Source: a bacterium (GTDB lineage: Bacteria; Elusimicrobiota; Elusimicrobia; Elusimicrobiales; UBA9959). From it: a stretch of DNA of 64,000 nt. The stretch covers positions 159,958-223,957 of the forward strand of contig JAJZPF010000002.1 of the NCBI GenBank assembly GCA_021811315.1, written 5' to 3'. Below, piece after piece: positions 48,800 to 58,748 of this stretch. The notes below the pieces were generated by a model. The model ran no database searches, had not been told where the DNA came from, and worked only from the letters and a program-made list of their open reading frames with translations. The first letter of the stretch is position 1. Every line of letters starts with the position of its first letter. The position numbers were made by a program, and so were the translations under genes.

Positions 48800-49483
48800 A
48801 TGAAACAACTCACTATACTTGTAGTCGAGGACGATAAGTTGAACAGGGACATGGTAAAGGCCGCTTTTAAGGAGGACGGGCACATAGTCTGCACCGCGGC
48901 GTCCATAGGAGAGTGCCGCAAAGCTCTGGAAGAGATCAAGCCAGATATTATCGTACTGGACAGAGGCCTGCCGGACGGCGACGGACTTCAGTTATGCCTT
49001 AACATAAAAAAAGACTCCGCGCTTAAGACTATTCCGATACTTATGCTTACCGGCAAGGCGGAAGTCGCGGATAAGATCCTTGGCTTGAGATTCGGCGCGG
49101 ATGATTACCTGTCCAAGCCTTTCGATATTGACGAGCTGCGCGCCAGGGTGGACGCGATAATAAGAAGAGTTTACGGGAATCTTACAGAAAGGATGACCCG
49201 GTGCGGGATAACAATAGACATTAAGTCGAAGACCGTTACCCTGAAAGACCGACCCATTGAGTTGACCAACAGAGAGTTCGCCCTGCTGCGCGCATTTATG
49301 GAAAACCCGAACATTGTTCTTACGCGCGAATCACTGATCAAGGCGGTCTGGAATGGCGCCGAGCTGGCCAGCTCAAAAGTGGTGGATGTAACGGTAATGA
49401 ATTTGCGCCGGAAACTAGGAGAAGAGGAAAGCCCGATCTGCTCAGTAAGGTCTTGTGGTTACAAATTCGTGAGCGCGGACTAA
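48800..49483 (+). CDS. OmpR/PhoB-family response regulator
   Basis: Receiver (VVEDDKLNR, IIVLDRGLPDGDG, LSKPFD) plus winged-helix (LTNREFALLRAFMENPNIVLTRESLIKAVW). Confidence 0.93.
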   Translation: MKQLTILVVEDDKLNRDMVKAAFKEDGHIVCTAASIGECRKALEEIKPDIIVLDRGLPDGDGLQLCLNIKKDSALKTIPILMLTGKAEVADKILGLRFGADDYLSKPFDIDELRARVDAIIRRVYGNLTERMTRCGITIDIKSKTVTLKDRPIELTNREFALLRAFMENPNIVLTRESLIKAVWNGAELASSKVVDVTVMNLRRKLGEEESPICSVRSCGYKFVSAD

Positions 49484-49489
49484 ATCCCC

Positions 49490-49625
49490 CTTATCCCCCC
49501 CTGAAAACAATGGCGAGCCTCTCCGGGGAAACCACATTGTGCCGTTCTCCGACAACCATATAAAAAGGCTCTTACGGCGGTACGGATGTCGTGCATCAGC
49601 ACTATACTCTTGCCGCTTTACCGTG
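49490..49625 (-). pseudogene. Degenerate fragment of the 3' end of the polysaccharide deacetylase
   Basis: Alignable with 47365..47505 (ctctccggggaaaccac...ccgttctccgacaaccat...gatgtcgtgcatcagcac). Confidence 0.7.
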
Positions 49626-49776
49626 CCTCCCGGCCTTTTCGCTTTTGACTTACGTCGGAGTGAGCTGTAATAATCGCAAACAGCGGGACAACATGTCGCT
49701 ATTGCGGAACGCGTGGGCAAATACCTACAATTCATTTGCAGACCGTCGGAGTTTGTGGCACAGGGAGGTATACGAT

Positions 49777-50628
49777 ATGAGCACAATATTTTCAGCTGCT
49801 TTATGCAGGGCCAGGAAAGAGGCGGGGTTTTCTACCGCTTACCGGTTCTTTTACGACAACGGCGGGGCGCAAGGGATCGGGTTTTCTTACAGGCAATATC
49901 TTCGGATGGAGGAGGGAAAAAGCCTTCCGGAGTGCAATAAACTCAATAAGCTTTTCTTAGCCCTCAGAATCCCGCTTTTCAGCACTGCAACTCATGAGCT
50001 CGCGATAGCGTGGTTAAAGACAATGACTGGCAAGGAAGCGTATGCTTATGTCTTTAGCGCCCTGATCCGCGAACAAACCGGGGAAAGCGCCCTTTCGCCC
50101 ATACATACTGTAGTAAAGAGCGCGATGGAAGGAAGAAAATATTACATAAACCACGAACAGTACCGCGCCATCCTTACGAACCCGGACACCTTTATCTGTT
50201 TCACCGCGCTCAGTTCTGATACCGGGGCATGGTCCGCGGACCAGACAGCGAAAGCGCTGCGTCTCTCCAAAGAGGCGGCCGACGCGGCCATGAAAATACT
50301 TGCCGCGGTGAAGATCCTGAAAAGAATGAAGAACGGGGATTACAAATGCCCTCTCGCCTCGAAAGATCTGGAACTGCCGCATTTTGACGCCACAGAACCG
50401 GAGTTGCAGGCAAAGATGCTGAAATATAAGAACGATCTGATAGCCTTAGGCACCGGCGAATGGGGCTGCGGAGGGATCCTCCGCGCGGATTCAACGGTTT
50501 TGCGCAATCTTTACCCGGTAATGATGATGAACATCCCTACCGCCCAAGCCTACGCCATCTCCAGGAAAACGGACAGATCGGCCCTCTTCTATATTGAGTG
50601 CAAGGTAGTAAAATTAAGAGATTTTTAA
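49777..50628 (+). CDS. Putative HTH regulator (TIGR02147/DUF4423-like organisation)
   Basis: N-terminal XRE-like helices, central wHTH-like segment WSADQTAKALRLSKEAADAAMKILAAVKILKR; internal start MSTIFSAAL. Confidence 0.45.
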   Translation: MSTIFSAALCRARKEAGFSTAYRFFYDNGGAQGIGFSYRQYLRMEEGKSLPECNKLNKLFLALRIPLFSTATHELAIAWLKTMTGKEAYAYVFSALIREQTGESALSPIHTVVKSAMEGRKYYINHEQYRAILTNPDTFICFTALSSDTGAWSADQTAKALRLSKEAADAAMKILAAVKILKRMKNGDYKCPLASKDLELPHFDATEPELQAKMLKYKNDLIALGTGEWGCGGILRADSTVLRNLYPVMMMNIPTAQAYAISRKTDRSALFYIECKVVKLRDF

Positions 50629-50979
50629 TCCACTCCCCCCCCGACACTTACTTCCTTCGCAGGGTTCCACCACGGCAAGCAAGCGGGAAAACGCGTGTAT
50701 GTAGTTAGTAGTAAAACCAATCAGGACCGGGCCGCTTCGGAACACTGGGCGCCTGGGGTTTGGGTTGGGGAAGTGAGGAACAGCAGCCCGGCCCGCAATT
50801 TAAATTTAAAAACACGGACAGCCACAAGAAATGTTTAGCCATGTTGCCCGTATTTTTATTTTCGCCACCCGACGCGAGCTACTAAACAGCAACTTCACCC
50901 GCGAGATTACAGGTTTTTAGATTTCAACTACGCCAGCAGCAGCTAAAATCCGTCCCAGAATAATAGAGGTCCGTCCGGA

Positions 50980-51342
50980 CTACTTTGAGAGGGCTTTTTT
51001 TACGGCGGCAAGTATGCTACTGGCGCTGTCGGCTTTGCAGACGAAGGCGTCGCAACAGCAGTTGGCGGGTTCCTCGCCAATTCCGCTGAGCATTATCACC
51101 GGGATGTCACTGAGGCCTGGGGCGGACTTGATACGGCAGCACAGCATGCTGCCATCCTCAGCGCCCAGTCTGACATCCGATATAATGCAATGCGGACGGT
51201 TCCGGCTGAGAATATCCATTGCACCGGCGCAATTCTGAGCGGTAAGCACGCAGTAGCCCTCCGCGGAAAGGAGTTTCTCCAGAAGGGAAAGCCAGTCTTC
51301 TTCATCATCAATAATAAGCAGTGTTTTTCCATCAGTTGTCAT
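50980..51342 (-). CDS. Stand-alone receiver-domain response regulator
   Basis: LLIIDDEEDWLSLL, CIISDVRLGAEDG, FVCKAD. Confidence 0.85.
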   Translation of the reverse strand: MTTDGKTLLIIDDEEDWLSLLEKLLSAEGYCVLTAQNCAGAMDILSRNRPHCIISDVRLGAEDGSMLCCRIKSAPGLSDIPVIMLSGIGEEPANCCCDAFVCKADSASSILAAVKKALSK

Positions 51343-51414
51343 AACGTTAAGAGGCTTACATGAAAAGTATATTCTATGATGAAATTAACGATCTTATAAT
51401 CTTCGCCTTATTTT

Positions 51415-52296
51415 CTAACGACGAAACCTCGCAAGGCGGAACCCGATGCTGCTGAGGCGGAAGCCAGGGTCGTAGGCGTTGCGGTAAGCGGCCCGCAGGT
51501 TTCCGGCGCTAACGCTGCTGAAGTCGCCGCCGCGAAACACCCGGTAGGAGCCCGCACCTTCGAACGCACTCCCGTCAACAGGCGCGCCTTTATACGAATC
51601 CTGGTATTTGTCCTGCACCCACTGCCACACATTCCCCGCCATGTCGCACAAACCCTGCGCGGTGTTCCCGGCCGGCTTTGAGCACACAGGCATCGTGCTG
51701 TCTCTACCGCAACCGTCACCGCCGTTACCATGCATCACGGCCTTGGCGCAGGTCGGCTCATCATTACCCCAAGGGTATTTCCGACTCTTCCCACCGCTCG
51801 TAGCCGCATATTCCCATTCGGACTCACTGGGTAATCTGGCGCCTTTGAACTTTGCGTATTTATCCGCCTGGTCCCAATCCACGCAGTTGACCGGGTGAAG
51901 CTGCCGGCCAGCCACACCCCAGTTGCAGTAGTAGCCGGTGGCCGGTTCAGTACACCCGCCTTTGATCACGCACTCCGCGTATTGTTCTACTGTCACCGCC
52001 GTTTTAGACATATCAAAAGTTTTGATGGCGACCTCATGGATCGGTTTGGAGCCTTCAAAGCCTTTTTCACCGCTGACCGTCCCCATAGTGAACTTTCCGC
52101 CGGGGATGGTGATGAACTCGACCGGATACCTGGGCCCAGACACGGCTACCGCGCGCTCTCCGCCAGACTGACCGATAACCCCGTTATCGGCGACGGCATT
52201 CCTAAGGTCGGACGGGATGCCGTTATGCGTCCGCGTGCAAGCCGACATGCCCGCGGTCAGGGCTATAAGCGCAAATACTGCTATCCTGGTTTTCAT
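51415..52296 (-). CDS. Tagged FGE-sulfatase/C-type-lectin-fold protein (candidate DGR target 1)
   Basis: Tag TRTHNGIPSDLRNAVADN; ITIPGGKFTMG...LPSESEWEYAA...GNVWQWVQD...RVFRGGDFSSVSAGNLRAAYRNAYDPGFRLSSIGFRLARFRR. Confidence 0.9.
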   Translation of the reverse strand: MKTRIAVFALIALTAGMSACTRTHNGIPSDLRNAVADNGVIGQSGGERAVAVSGPRYPVEFITIPGGKFTMGTVSGEKGFEGSKPIHEVAIKTFDMSKTAVTVEQYAECVIKGGCTEPATGYYCNWGVAGRQLHPVNCVDWDQADKYAKFKGARLPSESEWEYAATSGGKSRKYPWGNDEPTCAKAVMHGNGGDGCGRDSTMPVCSKPAGNTAQGLCDMAGNVWQWVQDKYQDSYKGAPVDGSAFEGAGSYRVFRGGDFSSVSAGNLRAAYRNAYDPGFRLSSIGFRLARFRR

Positions 52297-52403
52297 ATAT
52301 TATTTCCAGTTAGCACCTATTTACAATTCTTCAACGACACTGGATTTTGCATCTGCGACTTAAACTCCGTGCCTGGCAGTTGCCCGTGCGGACGGACAAC
52401 GCT

Positions 52404-53351
52404 TCAGTCGGCCGGACTCGGATCCACATCGTTGATCAGCACGCGGCAGGATGAGCCTGTCAGGCAGCCCTGTTTGATGAGATTGAGCCGCGCCATAGCG
52501 GCATAAAGATACACGTAGACTTTGGACGGCGGCGCGTCCAACCCCGGCGCGTACGCAATGTCGCCGCCTAGGAAATATTGGTCCAAAGGCCGCCGCTTGT
52601 CGTAAAATTCCCCGGACTCGCCGCTCCGACTGCTTCCAAAAGACATATTGCTTCCGACCGCCTCATAACTGTTTTCAACCACGAACAAAGCGTCCTTGAA
52701 CTGCGGCCCGCGGATATATCCCTCTACGGGGCCTCCGGACTTAAGCTCGAACTCAAGATGCATCCGGGGGATCTCGTAAACGGAGATGTTTTTAAGATCT
52801 CTTATGAGTTTATCCATGTCCCCTGTATTATTGTTATCGACACCGAGATAGGACCTAACCGCTACGGGATTAGGAGAATCCGCGTGGAACAGCTGTATAT
52901 CGGCGTTGTACTGTAAGACGCTGCTCGACGGGATAGAAAGCGCGGGGGTTTGGAAACTTCCGTCCGGAGCAACGGCAACCTCGGCTGACTTCGTACCGCA
53001 GCTTTTCGAGAATCCGAAGACGCTTTTTCTACAATCGAGACGGATCACAAGTTTATGTTTGGAGGGCGGCCGTTCCCGGGTATAACTGATAAGCCGGCCG
53101 GAGACCGGAGCCAGCACGAAAATATCAGAAAAACTTTTCGAGACACCCAAAACGCCGACATCCGCCGGCGCGGCCTTCGGTAGCGGCACATTCGCTTTAT
53201 CCTTCTCAATAACGGGGATAGCGGTATCAAATTTCCCATTGTCCGCCACGGCGTCCCTAAGGTCGGACGGGAGGGCTTTGTGCGGGCGAGTGTAGGCGAA
53301 CACGCCCGCGGTTACCGCTATAAGCGCAACTGCTGTTATTTTAGTCTTCAT
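52404..53351 (-). CDS. PSDLRDAV-tagged secreted protein, unknown C-terminal domain
   Basis: Tag VFAYTRPHKALPSDLRDAVADNGKFDTAIPVIEKDKANVPLP; start 53351 with SD ggaggtaac. Confidence 0.8.
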   Translation of the reverse strand: MKTKITAVALIAVTAGVFAYTRPHKALPSDLRDAVADNGKFDTAIPVIEKDKANVPLPKAAPADVGVLGVSKSFSDIFVLAPVSGRLISYTRERPPSKHKLVIRLDCRKSVFGFSKSCGTKSAEVAVAPDGSFQTPALSIPSSSVLQYNADIQLFHADSPNPVAVRSYLGVDNNNTGDMDKLIRDLKNISVYEIPRMHLEFELKSGGPVEGYIRGPQFKDALFVVENSYEAVGSNMSFGSSRSGESGEFYDKRRPLDQYFLGGDIAYAPGLDAPPSKVYVYLYAAMARLNLIKQGCLTGSSCRVLINDVDPSPAD

Positions 53352-53463
53352 AATGTTACCTCCAGAGCTATCGCTATTGGCCCTTACTGAGAGGGGACAC
53401 GACATACACTTCTCTGAGTGATCAGCATTGCATCCCCTGTTCAGACCGCCGCTATTTTCAGCT

Positions 53464-54633
53464 CTACCGGCACTTGACCGGCTTGAAGAAATACGAATAA
53501 TACACAGTAGGAGAACTGAACTCTTTAGACAACGTCCTGGTGATTATATAGCCGGAATTCATTTTTGCAATTACCGTGTCACCACGCACCTCGGCTGAAG
53601 CTGCGCCGCCGTCGAATTTGACCGGGGCTACAGCTATCCTGCCGAAATCGCAATAATCCACGACAGAATTGTTCTCACCTATCTGCAGCACCATTTCATC
53701 AGAGCCGTTGTTGAGGTTTATATGAAGCTTTCTCTTCGCGACGAATTCCGCGCGGTCCATCAAAGGGGCACCATACACCTTTACAAGAGATATTCCCTCG
53801 AAGACTCCGGTCAGGTCCGCCTCGGTAGGCTGGGTACCGGTCTCAAACATGGCCTTCAGTTCGTCATAAGGGTCCTTGCCACCGGCAACCGCACCTTTCT
53901 CACGCGTTCCGGCGAACAGCGGCCCGCCGTCCTCGGGGGTAAAAGGCTTGCCGATGGCGAATTTACTGGACAGCGTCTTTGTTTCTAAACCGCTGATCAG
54001 ACCAAAAACCCGCTCATTTACCTGTACGGATTCTACTGCGGAATAATATGACAGGGGGATAACTTTCCCTGCGGCATCTCCATCTTTTATGCTTATCCGT
54101 ACGTAATACCCATCGCCGTTATCAAAGGATTTAACCGATGCCAGGCCTTCCTGCGCCAGAATATGCGTAATACTTACTAAATCAACGCCCTTTCTGAATT
54201 TAACGAGGATGGCGTCATTCATGTGTTCGGTTACGGGTGTTACGACTATTTTAGAGGCAGGCGCTGACATCTTTCCGCCGGCCTTGTGAGCGACCCCGTC
54301 CCAGGCGAGTTCGATGATCCTGTTATTATATTCTTCTATTTCTTTCGTCGCCTGATCTCGCTTTGCCGCGTCCGGCTCGTTTTTACGGGAAGCCTTAAGT
54401 TTGCCGATTTCAGCTTCGTATAACTTAATTTGCCCGTCACGCCCGACTTTGCCTGCTTTCGGCTCAGGGAGATTAGCACTATTTTTGTCGAGGATGGGGA
54501 TGCTGGTATCGAACTTCCCGTTATCAGCCACCGCGTCCCTAAGGTCGGACGGGAGGGCGTTGTGCGGCCGCGTGTAAGCGAACACGCCCGCGGTTACCAA
54601 TATAAGTGCAACTGCTGTTATTTTAGTTTTCAT
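53464..54633 (-). CDS. PSDLRDAV-tagged secreted protein with I9-propeptide-like and 'ATxxDL' domains
   Basis: Tag; ILVKFRKGVDLVSITHILAQEGLASVKSF...YSAVESVQVNERVFGLISG. Confidence 0.75.
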   Translation of the reverse strand: MKTKITAVALILVTAGVFAYTRPHNALPSDLRDAVADNGKFDTSIPILDKNSANLPEPKAGKVGRDGQIKLYEAEIGKLKASRKNEPDAAKRDQATKEIEEYNNRIIELAWDGVAHKAGGKMSAPASKIVVTPVTEHMNDAILVKFRKGVDLVSITHILAQEGLASVKSFDNGDGYYVRISIKDGDAAGKVIPLSYYSAVESVQVNERVFGLISGLETKTLSSKFAIGKPFTPEDGGPLFAGTREKGAVAGGKDPYDELKAMFETGTQPTEADLTGVFEGISLVKVYGAPLMDRAEFVAKRKLHINLNNGSDEMVLQIGENNSVVDYCDFGRIAVAPVKFDGGAASAEVRGDTVIAKMNSGYIITRTLSKEFSSPTVYYSYFFKPVKCR

Positions 54634-54792
54634 AATGTTATCTCCTGATATCGCCGCCTTCTGGGGCAATACTCAATGCCTTTCCCTCGCTCCCAGGGCG
54701 CGGCTTACGCACACGCCTGTCTCACTCACTACGCAAACTGATTTGCTATAAAAGACTCAAGCCTAAGGGGCAAGGGCCCAAATATCCAAAGG

Positions 54793-55776
54793 TCAACGAC
54801 TGGACCTCACAAGGCGGAACCCGAAGTTCTCGTAGCGGTGGCCAGGGTCGACGTAGCCGCGGTAATCGGCCCGCAGGTTTCCGGCGCCATTGCTGCGGAA
54901 GGAACCGCCACGCACCACCCGGCCGGAGCCCGCAGCTTCAAATGCACTACCGTCAACAGGCGCGCCTTTATACGAATCCTGGTATTTGTCCTGCACCCAC
55001 TGCCAGACATTCCCCGCCATATCGCACAAACCCTGCGCGGTGTTACCGGCAGTCTTTGAGCACACAGGCATCGTGCTGTTTTTACCACAACCGAAACCAC
55101 CATTGCCGTACATCACGGCCTTGTCGCAGGTCGGCTCATCATTACCCCAGGGGTATTTCTGATTCTTGCCGCCGCTCGTCGCCGCATATTCCCACTCGGA
55201 CTCGCTGGGCAGCCTGCCACCCTTGAATTTGGCGTATTTACTCGCTTGGTCCCAATCCACGCAATTGACCGGGTGAAGTTGGCGGCCCGTCACACCCCAG
55301 TTGCAATAGTCGCCGGTAGCCGGTTCCGTACAACCTCCCTTGATCACGCACTCCGCGTATTGTTCCACTGTCACCGCCGTTTTGGACATATAAAAAGTTT
55401 CAACAGACACTTCATGTATGGGCTTGGCGTCTTCAAAACCATTTTCACCGCTGTCAGTCCCCATAGCGAACTTCCCGCCAGTAATGGTAACCCATTTAAC
55501 CGGATTGGAAGGCACGCCGGCTGACGGGTCAAGACCAGCCACATAACCTTTGTTACCCGAACCCCTTCTGAAACCGGTCTCTACATAGAACGGCTTAATC
55601 TCCGGCTCCGGGACTTTTATGTCCTGATCACCTCCTCCGGCTTTTAAGGCGTCAATGGCACTGTCGGCCACGGCGTCCCTTAAGTCGGACGGGATGGGTG
55701 TGTTATGCGTGCGCGTGTAAGCGAACACGCCCGCGCTTACCGCTATAAGAGCGACCGCTATTATTTTGGTTTTCAT
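54793..55776 (-). CDS. Tagged FGE-sulfatase/C-type-lectin-fold protein (candidate DGR target 2)
   Basis: Tag TRTHNTPIPSDLRDAVAD; C-terminus RVVRGGSFRSNGAGNLRADYRGYVDPGHRYENFGFRLVRSSR. Confidence 0.9.
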   Translation of the reverse strand: MKTKIIAVALIAVSAGVFAYTRTHNTPIPSDLRDAVADSAIDALKAGGGDQDIKVPEPEIKPFYVETGFRRGSGNKGYVAGLDPSAGVPSNPVKWVTITGGKFAMGTDSGENGFEDAKPIHEVSVETFYMSKTAVTVEQYAECVIKGGCTEPATGDYCNWGVTGRQLHPVNCVDWDQASKYAKFKGGRLPSESEWEYAATSGGKNQKYPWGNDEPTCDKAVMYGNGGFGCGKNSTMPVCSKTAGNTAQGLCDMAGNVWQWVQDKYQDSYKGAPVDGSAFEAAGSGRVVRGGSFRSNGAGNLRADYRGYVDPGHRYENFGFRLVRSSR

Positions 55777-55888
55777 AATGTTGCCTCCGGAAACTATTCA
55801 CCATTTACTCCAACACCGGCATATGTATTCCCGAACGTCTAATTCCGTATACTGTCACCGGAACCCACTTATTCATCTTTGCCGGCGG

Positions 55889-56509
55889 TTACTCGATGCA
55901 CTTAGCGATGAATTTTTTGTGTGCTTCTTTTTGCACGTCCAGACGGCGCATCATCAACTTGGCGTTCCCATCCAGGTCTGCACCCGAGAACATCGTATAC
56001 TTCGCAAGGGCATCTATCCTCCCGGCGGAGTAGCCAAGGTCCTGCGCCTTGTAAAGCAGGGAATTAAACTCAATCTCGCAGTAGAAAGACAACCCGGAGA
56101 CGCGGTCCTTGAGCTCATCCAACTTCTCCTTAAGGTCAGTCAGCCCCTGGGCGTTCACGACCTTTTCAGAATACGAATACTGCAGCTTTTTACCATGAGC
56201 GCCGCGCTTCCCCCCATCTATCTTCCCGGTGGCTTCGCCCAGATCCTGGGCCGCGTTTATGGCGTCAAGTACTGCGGCCCTGTAGTCGGCGCCACGGCCT
56301 TTGGAAACGCCGGCATCAGCCTTTTCAGCTTTCGGTTCCGGGATATTACCTCTGTCTTTAGGGAAGACTGGGATGCTGGTGTTGAACTCACCGTTATCGG
56401 CCACAGCGTCCCTTAAGTCGGACGGGATGGGTGTGTTATGCGTGCGCGTGTACGCGAACACGCCCGCGGTTACCGCTATAAGCGCGACTGCTGTTATTTT
56501 AGTTTTCAT
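55889..56509 (-). CDS. PSDLRDAV-tagged secreted helical protein, unknown function
   Basis: Tag TRTHNTPIPSDLRDAVADNGEFNTSIPVFPKDRGNIPEPKAEK. Confidence 0.75.
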   Translation of the reverse strand: MKTKITAVALIAVTAGVFAYTRTHNTPIPSDLRDAVADNGEFNTSIPVFPKDRGNIPEPKAEKADAGVSKGRGADYRAAVLDAINAAQDLGEATGKIDGGKRGAHGKKLQYSYSEKVVNAQGLTDLKEKLDELKDRVSGLSFYCEIEFNSLLYKAQDLGYSAGRIDALAKYTMFSGADLDGNAKLMMRRLDVQKEAHKKFIAKCIE

Positions 56510-56665
56510 AATGTTATCTCCTGATATCGCCGCCTTCTGGGGCAATACTCAATGCCTTTCCCTCGCTCCCAGGGCGCGGCTTACGCACACGCCTGGCTCA
56601 CTCCCTCCGCAAGCAGATTACTACAACAGATTTATACCAGGGCCAAGTATTCAAGTGTCCAAAGG

Positions 56666-57601
56666 TTACCGAGACCTCACAAGGCGGAACCCGGTGTGGT
56701 CGGCACGGTCCTCCATCCTGAAGCTATTGCGATATTGGGCACGCAGATAACTTGCGATATTCGTGTAAAAGGAGCCCCCGCGAATGATCCTGAGAGTGGT
56801 GCCCGCGGCCTCGAACGCGCTGCCGTCCGTAGGCGCTTTGTTATACGAGTTCTGAGGCTTGTCCTGCACCCACTGCCACACGTTGCCCGCCATATCGCAT
56901 AAACCCTGCGCGGTGTTCCCGTCTGGTTTAGAACATACCGGCATAGTGCTTCTGCTGGCGCAACCAATCCCGCCGAGGCCTATTACGGCTTTATCGCAGT
57001 CAGGCATCGCGTCCCCCCACGGGTATTTCCGGCTCTTGCCGCCGCCAGTAGCCGCGTACTCCCACTCGGACTCTGTGGGCAGTCTCGCTCCTTTGAACCT
57101 AGCGTATTGATTCGCCTGGTTCCAGGTCACGCAGTTGACCGGGTGAAGCTCCCGTCCCGCCTTTCCCCAATTACAATTTGCGCCATTATTAGAATTGGTG
57201 TCCGTGCCCGGGGCCGTGCACTTGCCTGCGAGGAAACACTCCTCGTATTGCTCTACGGTAACTAGCGTCTTGGACATCTCAAAGGACTCAATGTCGACCC
57301 AATGTATCGGCCGGCATTCCTCACACCCAGCCATATCTTCGGCTCCCATCGCGAACTTGCCTTTGGGAAAGGGGATCCATTTAACCGGCTTTTCCTGCAC
57401 GTGGAGCTTGGCCCCCCTTACCGCGACAGGCTTCGGTTCCTGGATATTGCCGTCGCGTTTGTCGTAACCAAGCTGTTCAAGCGCGCTGTCGGCCACGGCG
57501 TCCCTTAAGTCGGACGGGATGGGTGTGTTATGCGTGCGCGTGTACGCGAACACGCCCGCGCTTACCGCTATCAGCGCAACTGCTGTTATTTTGTTTTTCA
57601 T
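56666..57601 (-). CDS. Tagged FGE-sulfatase/C-type-lectin-fold protein (candidate DGR target 3, more diverged)
   Basis: Tag; C-terminus RIIRGGSFYTNIASYLRAQYRNSFRMEDRADHTGFRLVRSR. Confidence 0.88.
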   Translation of the reverse strand: MKNKITAVALIAVSAGVFAYTRTHNTPIPSDLRDAVADSALEQLGYDKRDGNIQEPKPVAVRGAKLHVQEKPVKWIPFPKGKFAMGAEDMAGCEECRPIHWVDIESFEMSKTLVTVEQYEECFLAGKCTAPGTDTNSNNGANCNWGKAGRELHPVNCVTWNQANQYARFKGARLPTESEWEYAATGGGKSRKYPWGDAMPDCDKAVIGLGGIGCASRSTMPVCSKPDGNTAQGLCDMAGNVWQWVQDKPQNSYNKAPTDGSAFEAAGTTLRIIRGGSFYTNIASYLRAQYRNSFRMEDRADHTGFRLVRSR

Positions 57602-57659
57602 AAGGTTACCTCACAGTGTCTCTCGTGTGAAAAGCCTCCTGATACCCTTTCCCCAGCGC

Positions 57660-58607
57660 CTAATTTTTACACGTTACGGAGCTGGTCTTTTTCCATTCTG
57701 CCTTTCCGAAAATATTCTTCGTTTCCTTATATTTTTCAATGGTCACGAAAGCGACGCTGTTGCCGATACCGAGGCGAAGTTCGAAGACATTTTTCACCCT
57801 ATGATCCTGCCACATCACGCCCGCTCCCTCCGTAGAAACGGCTTCGTATTTATAGCTTCCGTCCGCAGAGATGACCGGAACATCGCCCGACATCAGGATG
57901 TCTGTAAAAGCTCCGCCCTTGATTATGCCGATATTCAGGTTCTCGGCAAAGGGAGAGCTGTTGAAAGCATTTACTTCAAGAACACAACCCTCGGGAATGG
58001 GGCCTGCAGCCATAATTTCGCTTATTGCCTTAAGCGAACTTTTAGGCGCGGGAGCCGCGCCAGAGCGTGTACCGGCGATCATGCCTAAAACATTCCTATT
58101 CACCTCAACGGCTTCAACAACGGCGTATCCCGCAAGGCACTGGGCTTTAAAGGCGGCTTCGGAGTCCTTTATGTCCAGCCGCACATAAAAACCGTCGCCG
58201 TTATCTGAGAATTTAGTGGAGGAGAGCCCTTCTTTCTTCAGAACGTAAGTGACTATGTTTATGTCCGTACCCTTGTTGAACTTTAGCAGTATAACATCCG
58301 GCCAGTTCGCAGTTACCGGAGTTGCGAATATCTTGGGGTTAACCGTCCCTTTAATGGCGTCAGCACCCATGGCATGTTCAATTGGCGTTCCCTCTGGTTG
58401 AAGGCTTTTTTCAGTGGCGGCGGCCTTACTGACCTCCGGGAGGGCTGCCTCCTCTGGCATCGCCGCAGACTGGCGCAGCTCACCTACGGCGCCGCTATCG
58501 GCCACGGCATCCCTTAAGTCGGACGGGAGGGCGTTGTGCGGCCGCGTGTAAGCGAACACGCCCGCGGTTACCGCTAGAAGCGCAACTGCCGTTATTTTGG
58601 TTTTCAT
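57660..58607 (-). CDS. PSDLRDAV-tagged secreted protein with I9-propeptide-like domain
   Basis: Tag; ILLKFNKGTDINIVTYVLKKEGLSSTKFSDNGDGFYVRLDI...VVEAVEVNRNVLGMIAG. Confidence 0.75.
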   Translation of the reverse strand: MKTKITAVALLAVTAGVFAYTRPHNALPSDLRDAVADSGAVGELRQSAAMPEEAALPEVSKAAATEKSLQPEGTPIEHAMGADAIKGTVNPKIFATPVTANWPDVILLKFNKGTDINIVTYVLKKEGLSSTKFSDNGDGFYVRLDIKDSEAAFKAQCLAGYAVVEAVEVNRNVLGMIAGTRSGAAPAPKSSLKAISEIMAAGPIPEGCVLEVNAFNSSPFAENLNIGIIKGGAFTDILMSGDVPVISADGSYKYEAVSTEGAGVMWQDHRVKNVFELRLGIGNSVAFVTIEKYKETKNIFGKAEWKKTSSVTCKN

Positions 58608-58748
58608 AATGTTACCCCTGATATCGCCGCCTTCCGGCGCAACACTCAATTCCTTTCCTCCGCTTTACGGCGCGGCTTACGCGCGCGCCCACCAATATCC
58701 GCGAACTGATTTGCCGTAGGTTATATCGGTAAGCGTCTATTCTCTTAC

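Noticed and set aside
48641-48883. 80-aa minus-strand ORF overlapping the response-regulator start
   Set aside because: Overlaps the well-supported RR gene and its upstream region; no SD or domain support.
50640-50970. Non-coding gap considered as a possible DGR template repeat for the variable C-termini
   Set aside because: No match to the CTGCGGGCC / GACCCTGGC / GGGTTCCGCCTT frame and no AAC-rich equivalent; no reverse-transcriptase ORF (YxDD) in the window.
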